From CAVQCJ01 sp963711005 (GTDB taxonomy: Bacteria > Actinomycetota > Actinomycetes > Prado026): a DNA stretch of 64,000 nucleotides. Each line of letters opens with the position of its first letter. Position 1 is the first letter of the stretch. The DNA lies in assembly GCA_963711005.1 (NCBI GenBank), contig CAVQCJ010000003.1:124001-188000 (forward strand), in the 5' to 3' direction. This document shows, one piece after another, positions 7,492 to 16,160 of the stretch. Under the pieces are notes generated by a model, which saw nothing but the letters and a program-made list of their open reading frames with translations, made no database searches and was not told the DNA's origin. A program made the position numbers and the translations under genes.

Positions 7492-8412
7492 TCACAAGCA
7501 GGTGTCGGGGTCGCAGAACGGCACGTCGGTGGAGCCGATGACCAGGCCCATGCCCTGCACGTCGATCCGTGGCCGACCTGACGTCCCGACGTTGACCAGC
7601 TTCACCGTGTGCGCGCCCGCCGTCAGCGGACCGAAGTCGTACACGTACTGCCGGTACTTGGAGGTGGCCGCCTTGGTGTCGATCGTCGCCTTGAGCACGC
7701 CGTCGAGGTACAGCCTGACAGCGCCGTGTCCCGGGCCCTTGGTCATGACCAGCCCCAGGTGTGCGGCGACCGGTGGCGGGTTGCCGTTCGCCGACCAGGC
7801 GTTGGTGAGGGTGAACACCGCCGACGCACCGGCCTTGGTCGCGTACGCGGTGCTGTTGTTGTCGCACTGCGCGCAGGGGTTGTTCGACGCCCACGCCGTA
7901 CCGAAGCTCCACGACCCGGGGAAGGAGTTGTCCACGTTCGTGTTGTCCCACCGCTGGAGGTAGAACCTCTCCATCTCCTCCAGCTCGGCCACGTTGCCGT
8001 GGTTGTCCGTGACGCGGACGATGACGCCCTGCCCGTTGTGGACCCCGCCACCGCAGTCGTCGTTGTAGTTGTCCTTGCCGTACCGGATGAGCGGCGCGGC
8101 GCTCTGCGCGTAGTGCGTCCACGGTCCCGGGAAGTCGTAGCTGTACGACGTCGCGACGTCCCAGGACTTGATCCCGTACGGCGACGTCGCGGACAGGGCC
8201 TGTTGCAAGGTGGCGCCCTCGTAGACGGGGAACCCGTCGCCGCACCAGTCGAACAGACCCTCCTGGACGCCCTTCACGAAGAACGGCGCGTCCTTGATCG
8301 TCAGGGTCAGCGCGCCGGCGGACACGCTGCCCGCGGACGCGGCACCTGCCGGCAGCAGCGACGCCACCATGATCATCACAGCCACGACAGACTTCCGGCG
8401 AAGACCCACCAC
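7492..8412 (-). CDS. Secreted protein of unknown function with C-terminal carbohydrate-binding-like domain
   Basis: A 306-residue exported protein. Two adjacent GTG codons follow an AGGGGG ribosome site; a signal peptide spans about residues 1-27 (RRKSVVAVMIMVASLLPAGAASA). The middle is rich in Asn, Asp, Trp and Tyr, with a Cys pair (NPCAQCDNN) and another at the C-terminus (FCDPDTCL) that could form disulfides. Residues ~195-285 (VRLYLDGVL--TID ... YDFGPL-AGAHTVKLVN) look like a jelly-roll, galactose-binding-like fold. No catalytic motif is recognised. It converges on the phosphoesterase gene, 58 bp away. Confidence 0.7.
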   Translation of the reverse strand: MVGLRRKSVVAVMIMVASLLPAGAASAGSVSAGALTLTIKDAPFFVKGVQEGLFDWCGDGFPVYEGATLQQALSATSPYGIKSWDVATSYSYDFPGPWTHYAQSAAPLIRYGKDNYNDDCGGGVHNGQGVIVRVTDNHGNVAELEEMERFYLQRWDNTNVDNSFPGSWSFGTAWASNNPCAQCDNNSTAYATKAGASAVFTLTNAWSANGNPPPVAAHLGLVMTKGPGHGAVRLYLDGVLKATIDTKAATSKYRQYVYDFGPLTAGAHTVKLVNVGTSGRPRIDVQGMGLVIGSTDVPFCDPDTCL

Positions 8413-8540
8413 AGCCCCCTGAGGCAGAGTTGGAGCCCGTCTCCCACCGGATGGACTCCGGCGGCCCGACCCTAGTGCGGATCGCCGGGGAACGGCAGGC
8501 CGGACGGGGATCGGGCTGCGCGCCGGGCAGGTCGCACGAG

Positions 8541-8572
8541 AGGGTGCGCCCGAGGACTTCCGGGCACACCCT
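8541..8572 (-). terminator. Stem-loop terminator after the 109-residue membrane protein gene
   Basis: AGGGTGCGCCCG (8541-8552) and CGGGCACACCCT (8561-8572) pair over 12 bp with one mismatch around an 8-nt loop. It lies 25 bp beyond the stop of the minus-strand gene ending at 8598 and upstream of the next minus-strand gene, so termination in the minus direction is the simplest reading. There is no U-run, as is common in actinobacteria. Confidence 0.55.
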
Positions 8573-8597
8573 CCGGCGAACGCGTGCGGTCAGGCGC

Positions 8598-8927
8598 TCA
8601 GGCCGGCCGTGCGGACAGGCGGCGCTGCCGGGCGACCCGCTGGGCGAGGACGAGCATGCCGGCCACCAGCGCCACGACGACGGCGATCCCGACGACCGTT
8701 GCCAGGCCCCACCCGGACGACGCGGCGTCCGGCGCGGGTGCGGAGCCGACGGCAGAGGTGACGGCGGTGCCGGTGTCGGATCCGGACCGCCCCGGTTCGG
8801 TGGTGGCCAGGGCGGTGCCGGGCACGGCCACGATCGTGAGCAGGCCGACGATCATGGCGATGATCCGGCGGAGGTACCGGGTGGGCGCGGTGGCGCTGAG
8901 CTCGGGGGTGGTCGTCGTGGTGGTCAT
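8598..8927 (-). CDS. Small secreted/membrane-anchored protein
   Basis: A 109-residue protein starting at an ATG with AAGGAG 7 nt upstream. It has a run of Thr at the N-terminus, a hydrophobic segment ending TALA (signal peptide, about residues 20-42), a short Ser/Thr/Gly/Pro-rich extracellular part, and a second hydrophobic helix (about 72-95) followed by a basic tail (RVARQRR). This is the layout of a small surface protein with a C-terminal membrane anchor. It diverges from the SARP regulator gene, sharing a 174-bp intergenic region that contains palindromes. No family recognised. Confidence 0.72.
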   Translation of the reverse strand: MTTTTTTPELSATAPTRYLRRIIAMIVGLLTIVAVPGTALATTEPGRSGSDTGTAVTSAVGSAPAPDAASSGWGLATVVGIAVVVALVAGMLVLAQRVARQRRLSARPA

Positions 8928-8990
8928 GGCGGGCTCCTTCGGACGCCTGGGGGCTGACGAGACCGAGGCTTTCCGACGGCGCTGGCACTG

Positions 8991-9066
8991 CCCTGCAATG
9001 CAGGGGGAGGACCCCCCGGGTCCGCTGCAAGGTGCCCGCAAGCGCGAAAACTGGGGATTTCTCCCC
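8991..9066. promoter_or_regulatory. Two palindromes between divergent genes (candidate operators)
   Basis: The divergent intergenic region holds CCCTGCA-A-TGCAGGG at 8991-9005 (perfect 7-bp arms) and GGGGA-TTTC-TCCCC at 9053-9066 (perfect 5-bp arms), the latter about 35 bp before the SARP start codon. Both are symmetrical enough to be protein-binding sites. The large SARP/LuxR regulator next door is a natural candidate for binding one of them. Confidence 0.4.
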
Positions 9067-9101
9067 TGCCGCGGCTGGGTCGGTGTTCCTAGCGTCGAGG
9101 G

Positions 9102-12100
9102 GTGAAGATCTGGGTCCTCGGGACACTCGAAGTCACCTCTGCCGGTCGAGCGGTCGACGTGCGCGGCCAGCTCCCGCGCCGGCTCCTCGCCCTCCTCGCG
9201 CTCACGCCCGGCCGGGAGGTCGGCGCCGACCAGCTCGTGGACGGCATGTGGGGCGAGGATCCACCGGCGGGGGCCGCAGCAACCCTCCAGTCGCACGTGG
9301 CGCGGCTGCGACGCGACCTGCCGACCGCCGACCTCGTCCGGACCGGCCGGCACGGGTACTTCCTCGACGTCCCGGCCGAGGACGTGGACACGTTCGCCTT
9401 CGAACGAGACATCCTGCTGGGCAGTCGAGCCCTGGTCGAGGGCCGTCCGGACGAGGCCAGCACGCTGCTCACTGAGGCGCTCGAGTCCTGGCGCGGAACC
9501 CCGTACGCGGAGTTCTCCGGCTGCGCGCCGCTGGAGGCGGAGGCGGAGCGGATGTCCGCGCTGCGCCTGGACGGCCTCGAGCGACGGATCTCGGCCGACC
9601 TCGGCCGGGCCGGCGTCGCACCGCCGGTGGCCGAGCTCGAGGCCCTGGTGCGGTGGCACCCCATGCGGGAGTCGTTCTGGGCCCTGCTGATGTGCGCGCT
9701 GTACCGGTCCGGGCGCCAGGGCGACGCGCTCGCGACGTACCAGCGGGCCCGCTCGACGCTGGCCGAGGAGCTCGGGATCGACCCCGGGCCGGCCCTGCAG
9801 GAGCTCGAGCGGCTGGTCCTGGCGCAGGACCCGTCGCTCGAAGGACCCGGGTTGTCGACATTCCTGCCGACGCGAGCCGACCGTGCCTCCTATCCTGACG
9901 GCGTGGCACTCGTGGAGAGGGCCCAGCTGCTCCAGGCTCTTGCCGTCCTGCACGACGAGGCGCTGGCCGGTTCGGGTCGCCTCGTCCTCGTCCACGGCGA
10001 GGCGGGCGTGGGCAAGTCGGCGCTGGTCCGTGCCTGGAGCGTGCCGGCGGCCGCGCACGCGCGGGTGCTGTGGGGGGCGTGCGACCCCTTGTCTTCGCCG
10101 CGACCGCTCGGTCCCCTTGTGGACATCGCACCGCACCTGGACCCGCACGTGGCCCAGATGCTGGGCTCGGGAGAGCGCGACGGACTGTTCGAGGCGGCGC
10201 TCAAAGCCCTGGTCGAGGCCGAACCCGCCGTGCTGGTCATCGAGGACCTGCACTGGGCGGACATGTCCACGCTCGACCTCATGCGCTTCCTCGCTCGACG
10301 CCTCGAGGGCACCGGGACGATCGTGGTCGCGACGTACCGCGACGACCACCTGCGGCCTTCCGACCCGTTGCGCGTCATGCTCGGCGACATCGCCTCGCAG
10401 CCTGTCGTACGGAGGCTGGACGTCCCGCTCCTGTCAGCGGACGCGGTCGCCGAGCTCGCCGCAGAGTCCGGGCTGGACGCGGAAGCGCTCTACCGCGAGA
10501 CCGGCGGCAACGCGTTCTTCGTCACCGAGGTCGTCGCATCCGGTGGCAACCACCTGCCACCCACCGTCCAGGATGCCGTCCTGGCCCGGGTGCACCGGCT
10601 CTCGCCGCAGGCACGGCTCGCCCTGGAGTCTGCAGCGGTGATCGGTTCGCGGGTCGAGCCCACGCTCGTGCACGCGATGCCCGACGTCACGGCCGACGCC
10701 GTGGACGAGTGCGTCACGTCCGGCATGCTGCGGCTCGAGGCGCCCGCGTACGCCTTCCGGCACGAGCTCGTCCGCCAGTCCGTGCTGTCCGGGATCATGC
10801 CCGGCCGCCTCGGCGCGCTGCACTGGCAGGTGCTGGACCGTCTCCGCGCGATGCACGTGTCTCCACGGCCGTACGCGCGCCTGGCCGAGCACGCCGACAT
10901 GGCCGGCGACGGCCCCGCGACCCTCGAGTTCGCGATCGCGGCGGGCGACCACGCCGCCAGCCTCGGGTCGCACCGCGAGGCCGCGTTCCAGTACGGCCGC
11001 GCGATGCACCACATCGAGCTGCTCGAGCGCGACGCGCAGATCGAGCTGCTGCGCAAGCGTGCCAGCGAGTGCTTCCTCACCGACGAGCAGCGCGAGGCGG
11101 TTGCCGCCTGGCAGCGCCTCGTCGAGCACCTGCGCGGGCTCGACCGGCCGTACGAGCTCTCCGACGCGCTGCTGCGCTACACCCGGTCGCTGACCACCAT
11201 CGGCGACTACAGCTACGTGCCGGCCCTGGTCGAGGAGGCGCTCGCGGTGGTGAAGGACCTGCCGCCCAGCCCAGAGCTCGCGCTCGCCCAGGCGATGTAC
11301 GCGTTCACCTGCGTCGACCAGGCCGACCGCCAGCTGGCAGCCAGCTGGGCCGAGCGCGCCGTCGAGCTGGCCAGGGAAGTCGGCGACCCGCACGTGCTGT
11401 CGTACGTCGTGAACTCGTACGGGTGCTGCCTGGCACTCGTCGGCGATGCGCGCTGCGAGCAGTTCCTGCAGGAGAGCATCCGGATCGCCCTCGAGCACAA
11501 CCTCGAGGACGACGCTGCCCGTGGCTACAACAACCTCGCCTTCATCTCCCATGTCATGCGCCGCTTCGACGACGAGCTGGGGTTCCTCTCCGACGGGATG
11601 CGCTACGCCACCGACCACGACCTCAACGGCAACTTTCTGTGCCTGATGGCCACGAAGATCACCCTCCAGATGCAGCTGGGCGAGTGGGACGAGGCCGAGG
11701 CCGAGGCGAACGAGCTGCTGTACGTTCGCGCCACCGCTCGAGCCAGCCGCATGGAGCCGCTCATCGCTCTCGGGCTGATCGCCGCGCGCCGCGGCGACCG
11801 CGAGAACGCCTGGCGGCTGCTCGACGAGGCCCGCGAGCATGTCCGGGACGCTCAGATCCTCGAGTACGACGGCGACGTCGCGGCGGCCCGCGGCGAGGCG
11901 CGCCTGCTCGAGGGCGACATCGACGGCGTGGAAGCCGAGGTGCGGCCCTCGTTCGACGTCGCGCTTCGGGTCGGCGACGGGGACTACCTCGCCAGGCTCT
12001 CTCTGCTGCTGTGGCGTGCCGGTCTTCTCGACGAGGCTCCGGAGAAGGCGTTCGAGGCGGCGAGACTGTCGATGGCGGGGAAGCCGCGTGCGGCGGCCGA

Positions 12101-12494
12101 GCGCTGGGCGGCCGACGGGTTCGTCTACAACGCGGCCTGGGCACTGCTCGACAGCGACGACGAGGTGGACCTGCGCGAGGCGCGGTCGATGTTCGACCGC
12201 CTGCGGGCGCCGGTGCTGGTGGACCGCTGCGACGCCCGGCTGCGGGCGATCGGCGCCCGGGTGCCGCGCGGCGCGCGGGCGAGCACCCGGGCGAACGTCG
12301 GCGGCCTCACCGACCGGGAGATCGAGGTTCTCGACCTGCTCGAGGAAGGCCTGCGCAACTCCGAGATCGCGGCGCGGCTGTACCTGTCGGAGAAGACCGT
12401 GGGCAACCACGTCTCGTCGATCCTCGCCAAGCTCGGCGTCGCGTCACGGCTGGAGGCCGTGCGACGCGCGCGCGACCTCGCCGCCGTCAGCTGA
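9102..12494 (+). CDS. SARP-type regulator fused to ATPase/TPR region and C-terminal LuxR HTH
   Basis: A 1130-residue regulator. Residues 1-90 form an OmpR-like winged helix (WVLGTLEV---GR-V, LLALLALTPGREV), 95-245 a bacterial transcriptional activator domain (DTFAFE...EELGIDPGPALQELE). Then comes a STAND-like ATPase with Walker A HGEAGVGKSAL and Walker B VLVIEDLHWAD, a long alpha-helical repeat region (about 480-1040), and a LuxR-type HTH at the C-terminus (LTDREIEVLDLLEEGL-N-EIA--L-LSEKTV-NHV). Having both SARP and LuxR DNA-binding domains on one chain is an uncommon combination. Such proteins activate secondary-metabolite or differentiation genes on an ATP-dependent conformational signal. 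The GTG start follows GAGG; no biosynthetic cluster is visible nearby. Confidence 0.93.
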   Translation: MKIWVLGTLEVTSAGRAVDVRGQLPRRLLALLALTPGREVGADQLVDGMWGEDPPAGAAATLQSHVARLRRDLPTADLVRTGRHGYFLDVPAEDVDTFAFERDILLGSRALVEGRPDEASTLLTEALESWRGTPYAEFSGCAPLEAEAERMSALRLDGLERRISADLGRAGVAPPVAELEALVRWHPMRESFWALLMCALYRSGRQGDALATYQRARSTLAEELGIDPGPALQELERLVLAQDPSLEGPGLSTFLPTRADRASYPDGVALVERAQLLQALAVLHDEALAGSGRLVLVHGEAGVGKSALVRAWSVPAAAHARVLWGACDPLSSPRPLGPLVDIAPHLDPHVAQMLGSGERDGLFEAALKALVEAEPAVLVIEDLHWADMSTLDLMRFLARRLEGTGTIVVATYRDDHLRPSDPLRVMLGDIASQPVVRRLDVPLLSADAVAELAAESGLDAEALYRETGGNAFFVTEVVASGGNHLPPTVQDAVLARVHRLSPQARLALESAAVIGSRVEPTLVHAMPDVTADAVDECVTSGMLRLEAPAYAFRHELVRQSVLSGIMPGRLGALHWQVLDRLRAMHVSPRPYARLAEHADMAGDGPATLEFAIAAGDHAASLGSHREAAFQYGRAMHHIELLERDAQIELLRKRASECFLTDEQREAVAAWQRLVEHLRGLDRPYELSDALLRYTRSLTTIGDYSYVPALVEEALAVVKDLPPSPELALAQAMYAFTCVDQADRQLAASWAERAVELAREVGDPHVLSYVVNSYGCCLALVGDARCEQFLQESIRIALEHNLEDDAARGYNNLAFISHVMRRFDDELGFLSDGMRYATDHDLNGNFLCLMATKITLQMQLGEWDEAEAEANELLYVRATARASRMEPLIALGLIAARRGDRENAWRLLDEAREHVRDAQILEYDGDVAAARGEARLLEGDIDGVEAEVRPSFDVALRVGDGDYLARLSLLLWRAGLLDEAPEKAFEAARLSMAGKPRAAAERWAADGFVYNAAWALLDSDDEVDLREARSMFDRLRAPVLVDRCDARLRAIGARVPRGARASTRANVGGLTDREIEVLDLLEEGLRNSEIAARLYLSEKTVGNHVSSILAKLGVASRLEAVRRARDLAAVS

Positions 12495-12498
12495 CCTC

Positions 12499-12657
12499 TC
12501 AGAGCTGCTCGCCTCGGTAGACGAACAACGAGTGGATGATCCAGAGGTCGACGAAGATGATCACCAGTGACAGAACGGCTGGCAGGGTGCCGAGCCACCG
12601 AGCCCAGGCCGCCCCGGCCACCGCACGCAGACACGGGTCACCTGCACCCCGTGACAT
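12499..12657 (-). CDS. 52-residue membrane protein
   Basis: A short frame starting at ATG only 5 bp after the stop of the VOC protein gene, so it is probably translated by coupling. After a short N-terminus with one Cys it has a single long hydrophobic helix (LPAVLSLVIIFVDLWIIHSLFVY) and an RGEQL tail. It ends 4 bp from the convergent stop of the SARP gene. No family recognised; tandem position and hydrophobic pattern support a real gene. Confidence 0.55.
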   Translation of the reverse strand: MSRGAGDPCLRAVAGAAWARWLGTLPAVLSLVIIFVDLWIIHSLFVYRGEQL

Positions 12658-12662
12658 GGCGG

Positions 12663-13097
12663 TCACCCGGTCGTGTCCGGAACGTTGAACATCCAGCGGA
12701 CGCCGTAGCGGTCGGCGCAGGTACCCCAGTGCGCCCCCCAGAACATCTTGGTCAACGGCTGGACGTCGGTGCCGTCTTCGGACAGTCGGGTGAAGATCCG
12801 GTTCGCGTCGTCGAGCCGGTCCAGCTCGAGGCTGATGGTGACGTTGTTGCCGATCCGCAGGTTCTGACCCATCGACTCGATCATGTCCGTGCCCATGAGA
12901 CTGGCACCACCGAGGATGGGCAGCTCGATGTGTGCGACCAGGTCCTGCTCCTTCTCGGAGATCGGGTGAGCGGGGTCGGGCGGTACCTCGCGCATCCGCT
13001 GGAGGTTGGTGAACTCCCCGCCGAACGCCGATCGGTAGAGGTCGAACGCCGCCTCCGTGTCCCCCATGAAGTTCAGGTAGATGCCGACCTTGGCCAT
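12663..13097 (-). CDS. PhnB/YjdN-like VOC-superfamily protein
   Basis: A 144-residue protein with the PhnB-like pattern: YLNFMGDTEAAFDLYRSAFGGEF at the start, then HIELPILGGASLMGTD, and a C-terminal MFWGAHWGTCADRYGVRWM-type strand ending NVPD. These belong to the glyoxalase/bleomycin-resistance/dioxygenase fold, members of which act as metal enzymes or as binding proteins; substrates of this subgroup are largely unknown. The start is set at the ATG preceded by GAGGAGG; the 28-residue upstream extension is in frame but unlike the family. It heads a two-gene unit with the small membrane protein. Confidence 0.88.
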   Translation of the reverse strand: MAKVGIYLNFMGDTEAAFDLYRSAFGGEFTNLQRMREVPPDPAHPISEKEQDLVAHIELPILGGASLMGTDMIESMGQNLRIGNNVTISLELDRLDDANRIFTRLSEDGTDVQPLTKMFWGAHWGTCADRYGVRWMFNVPDTTG

Positions 13098-13219
13098 CGT
13101 TCCTCCTCGGGCAGGCGGGTGAGTGCGATGCACCCGGAGACCGCGAGGTCCATCGAAATACCGGGTCCGGATCCCGGTCAAGCGAGGACGGCGGTCGGCG
13201 CGAGGTCGGATCCGGCAGG

Positions 13220-13840
13220 ATGTGCCCCATGGAGCCGCCTCCAGCCCTGCTGCGCCTCCATACGCCGCGCCTCCTGCTGCGCGAATGGCAGGATCAGGAC
13301 CGGGACGCGTTCGCGGCGATGAACCAGGACCCGCAGGTCATGGAGCACTTTCCCGGCCCGATGCCACCAGACGCGTCCGACGCCTTCGTGGACCGGCTCC
13401 AGGAGCTCCACGGCTCGCTCGGGTACACCTTGTGGGTCGTCGAAGTGATCAGCAGTCGTCGGGGTTCGACATCGTTCGCAGGCTTCACCGGGCTGATGCC
13501 CCCGTCGTTCGACCCTCCGTTCGCCCACGCCGATCCCTGCGTCGAGGTGGGTTGGCGGCTGTGGCCGCAGTGGTGGGGACTGGGCATCGCCACCGAGGCA
13601 GCGCGGGCCGGCATCGAGTACGGCTTCACCGAGGTCGGCCTGCCCGAGATCGTCTCGTTCACCGTCGCGGCCAACACCCGCTCGCGGGCGGTGATGGAGC
13701 GACTCGGGATGAAGCGGGTAGGCGAGTTCGACCATCCCCGGGCTGAGCCAGGTGATCACTGGCGTCGCCACGTGCTCTATCGGATCAGACCACCCGGCGC
13801 GGCGGACTGGGGGAGCACGGACAGCGTCAGCGACGTGTAG
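13220..13840 (+). CDS. GNAT-family N-acetyltransferase (RimJ/RimL-like)
   Basis: A 206-residue acetyltransferase. It opens with LHTPRLLLREWQDQDRDAFAAMNQDP and carries the acetyl-CoA-binding region VEVGWRLWPQWWGLGIATEAARAGIEYGF, followed by PEIVSFTVAANTRSRAVMERLGM, all standard for the RimJ/RimL type that acetylates protein N-termini, amino sugars or small amines. The first ATG (13220) and a second at 13229 are equally plausible starts, neither with a strong ribosome site. It is a single gene between two minus-strand genes; the substrate cannot be read from sequence. Confidence 0.9.
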   Translation: MCPMEPPPALLRLHTPRLLLREWQDQDRDAFAAMNQDPQVMEHFPGPMPPDASDAFVDRLQELHGSLGYTLWVVEVISSRRGSTSFAGFTGLMPPSFDPPFAHADPCVEVGWRLWPQWWGLGIATEAARAGIEYGFTEVGLPEIVSFTVAANTRSRAVMERLGMKRVGEFDHPRAEPGDHWRRHVLYRIRPPGAADWGSTDSVSDV

Positions 13841-13867
13841 CTGAGAAGGCAGGTCCCCCGCCGCGGG

Positions 13868-14593
13868 TCATCCCGCCTGGATCTGCACGTAGTCGATCTG
13901 GCCCACGAAGTAGTCGCAGTCGTGGTGCAGAGTCGCTGCGGTGCAGTTGCCCTTGCCACCGATGGTCAGCGGCACGTTGTTGACGACGTTGCCGACCGCG
14001 TGCATCTGCTTGGTCGTGTGCCCGTCGATCGTGGTCGACACGAAGCCGGGCCCGCGCTCGCAGGTCACGACGTGCCACTGGTTGTCCGCCACGTTGATCG
14101 GGCTGCGGATGCCGCCCGAGGTGGTCACGCCGTTGACGATGGACGTGAAGCCGCAGAACACCAGACCGCGCGTGGGCCCGTCGAGCTCAATCTTCCAGAA
14201 GCCGGTCAGCGATCCGGACTGGCCCTTCTGCATGACGTTGCCGAACGCGTCGGAAGGCTTGGCGATCTTGATCCTGGCGGTGACCGTGAAGTCAGACGTG
14301 CCCGGGTTGGTTCGCGGGTCGTTGACGACGTCCAGGTGCTGCGGGTCGAACGTGGCGTTGTTGAAGCCGCGCTTGACCTGCGGGAACGAGTGGACGGCAC
14401 CGTTCAGGGTGATCGAGGTGCCGAGGGTGCCGTTGATGTGGTTGGCCGAGCTGTCGACAAGCACCGTCGACCCGGGTGCTTCATTCATGTTCCACAGCGC
14501 GACCACGGTGGCCGCCTGAGCGGGCCCGGCAGGCGCGAAGACGACGGCGCACACCGCCGTGACGACGACAGCGATCAGACCACGACGGACCAT
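13868..14593 (-). CDS. Secreted LamG/concanavalin-like lectin-fold protein
   Basis: A 241-residue exported protein. Signal peptide: VRRGLIAVVVTAVCAVVFAP ending near PAQAAT. The mature part starts ALWNMNEAPGSTVLVDSS, continues with DFTVTARIKIAK and QWHVVTCERG-GFVSTTIDG, and ends YFVGQIDYVQIQAG, the usual strand pattern of a LamG/laminin-G jelly roll that binds glycans or proteins. It is nearly only that one domain. The start ATG sits ahead of the signal sequence; a longer frame runs upstream but is not signal-like. Two Cys near the C-terminus may form a disulfide. Confidence 0.85.
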   Translation of the reverse strand: MVRRGLIAVVVTAVCAVVFAPAGPAQAATVVALWNMNEAPGSTVLVDSSANHINGTLGTSITLNGAVHSFPQVKRGFNNATFDPQHLDVVNDPRTNPGTSDFTVTARIKIAKPSDAFGNVMQKGQSGSLTGFWKIELDGPTRGLVFCGFTSIVNGVTTSGGIRSPINVADNQWHVVTCERGPGFVSTTIDGHTTKQMHAVGNVVNNVPLTIGGKGNCTAATLHHDCDYFVGQIDYVQIQAG

Positions 14594-14852
14594 GACAGCC
14601 TGCTTCCCCGAACCGACGACGAAGGCCCCACCGTGGCGAACCGCCGCAGTCGACGTGAATGGGCCGAACGGACTAATCGCCCAACGCAGCACCCTGCTCA
14701 CCCAGCGTCACGGCGTCCGTCTTCGCTCTCGAAGGCGCCCGCAACCAACCACGATCCGTACTGCCCGGTTTGCATGCCGCACCCGGCAGGACTTCTTGCC
14801 TGCGCGCCATATGCGCTTGCCGGGACTCGGGGCGCGCTGAGAGGCTCGCGGT

Positions 14853-15185
14853 ATGCCGCACAGCACCGTGGGCCCCCCTTTCGATCAGTTCCTGGACACC
14901 GCGGAGGCAGTCGCTCAGGCACGGCCCGAGGTGGACCTCGAGATGGCTCGTGAGGTGTTCCTCGAGGCGGCGACCCTGCTCCACAACGGCCTCGCCCTTG
15001 ACGGACTGGACGAGCACGACGCCAGTGCCGTCGTCGCTGGGCTCTGCGTCGATCTCGTTGCCGAGGATCCCGGCGCCGCGGTGCGCGCACGTTCCCAGGC
15101 AACGTTGCAGGCTCCCGGAGACCTGCACGACCCAGAAGGTGTGTCCGCCGCCTACCTGATCGCAGCGGCGCTCCTGCAGCTCTGA
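14853..15185 (+). CDS. Hypothetical acidic helical protein
   Basis: A 110-residue frame starting at ATG, rich in Ala, Leu, Asp and Glu, predicted mostly helical, with no membrane segment, Cys or recognised motif. It starts FDQFLDTAEAVAQARPEVD and ends GVSAAYLIAAALLQL. Amino-acid composition and codon use look like a real protein, and there is no competing gene on the other strand. The ribosome site is weak (GAGAGG at about 12 nt). Function unknown. Confidence 0.5.
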   Translation: MPHSTVGPPFDQFLDTAEAVAQARPEVDLEMAREVFLEAATLLHNGLALDGLDEHDASAVVAGLCVDLVAEDPGAAVRARSQATLQAPGDLHDPEGVSAAYLIAAALLQL

Positions 15186-15285
15186 GGACGGACCCAGGGA
15201 ACGCGCTCACTTGACCGCGTTCGACGCGTGGCAGGATTCAGCCCATCGCGGCCACGGAGGTCCGTCGAGCAACGGCTCCCATCTC

Positions 15286-16080
15286 CTAGCGGAACCCGAG
15301 GAACCGGATGCTGTCGACGAGCGGCTGAGCCGGGGACAGCATGTCCATGCGGTTGGTGTAGTCCCAGGTGCATACCGCGGTTGTCCCCCCACCGGCAACG
15401 TCGACGAGAATCCAGCGGATCCGTTCGCTGACCCCGATCCCGATGGTCCGCGTCTGCTGTGAGTACACCACGAGCAACGGGATGCAGGTTTGCGTCCCGC
15501 CGCGCGAGCACCTTGCAGGGGACCATGGGCCGGGCTGGAAGTGGACGTCGACCTGCCAGGCCGGAAGCCCGCTCGACATCGTGTGCGTGACTGGCCCGGC
15601 GACCAGGAACGGTCGGCTGGCCAACCACCGCGCCACCGAGTGAGCGTCCGGAGGGGAATCCATGGACGGATGGCGCAAGAAGGTGACCGGCGCGACGTCC
15701 TCCAGCACCGACACGCCGTATCCCTTGGAGTCGGAGAAGAAGTCTGCGCTGGTGCCGTCGTAGGACGTGGACGACCACCCCAGGGGCAGAGTGAACCCGA
15801 TCGGGGCGCGCAGGTGCAGGCGGTAGGTGTCCTTGCCCAGGCAGTCCTGGAGTACGTCGCACGGGCTGATCACCCGGTTCGTCACGATGGTTCGCGGCGC
15901 TGGCGATGCGATGTCGCCGCTTGTCGCGGGTGCGGCGCGGGCGCCGCTCGATGTGCTGCGATGGTCGCGCGACTCGCGCCACCCGAGCGTCGTGACCAGT
16001 ACGAGGACGGTGACGACGATGACGAGCGTGGACCGCCACCGGTGCCCGTCCGTGCTCCGAACCTCGTCCAGCATTGTCAT
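15286..16080 (-). CDS. Membrane-anchored protein, paralogue of the preceding gene product
   Basis: 264 residues. A short cytoplasmic N-terminus (~15 residues) is followed by one helix (STLVIVVTVLVLVTTLGW) and a large external domain. That domain matches the one encoded at 16161-17018: shared elements include a C-D--Q-CLG segment, SDSKGYGVSVLE against SGNFGYGLSVME, VARWLASRPFLV against LARWLASRPYLV, GLPAWQVDV against GLRAWQVDV, GGGTTA-WTWD, and a last AQPLVDSIRFLGF against AQPLIDSMRFTV. It lacks the longer cytoplasmic part of its paralogue. Tandem duplication behind a sigma factor suggests an envelope sensor pair. It starts about 80 bp after the paralogue's stop. Confidence 0.75.
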   Translation of the reverse strand: MTMLDEVRSTDGHRWRSTLVIVVTVLVLVTTLGWRESRDHRSTSSGARAAPATSGDIASPAPRTIVTNRVISPCDVLQDCLGKDTYRLHLRAPIGFTLPLGWSSTSYDGTSADFFSDSKGYGVSVLEDVAPVTFLRHPSMDSPPDAHSVARWLASRPFLVAGPVTHTMSSGLPAWQVDVHFQPGPWSPARCSRGGTQTCIPLLVVYSQQTRTIGIGVSERIRWILVDVAGGGTTAVCTWDYTNRMDMLSPAQPLVDSIRFLGFR

Positions 16081-16160
16081 GGCAGTTACTCGCGTGGGCG
16101 CTCGACGAGGGTTGACATGGCGACTCGGAAGGACGGTCGGCGGTCAGCGCACGTTCCGCG

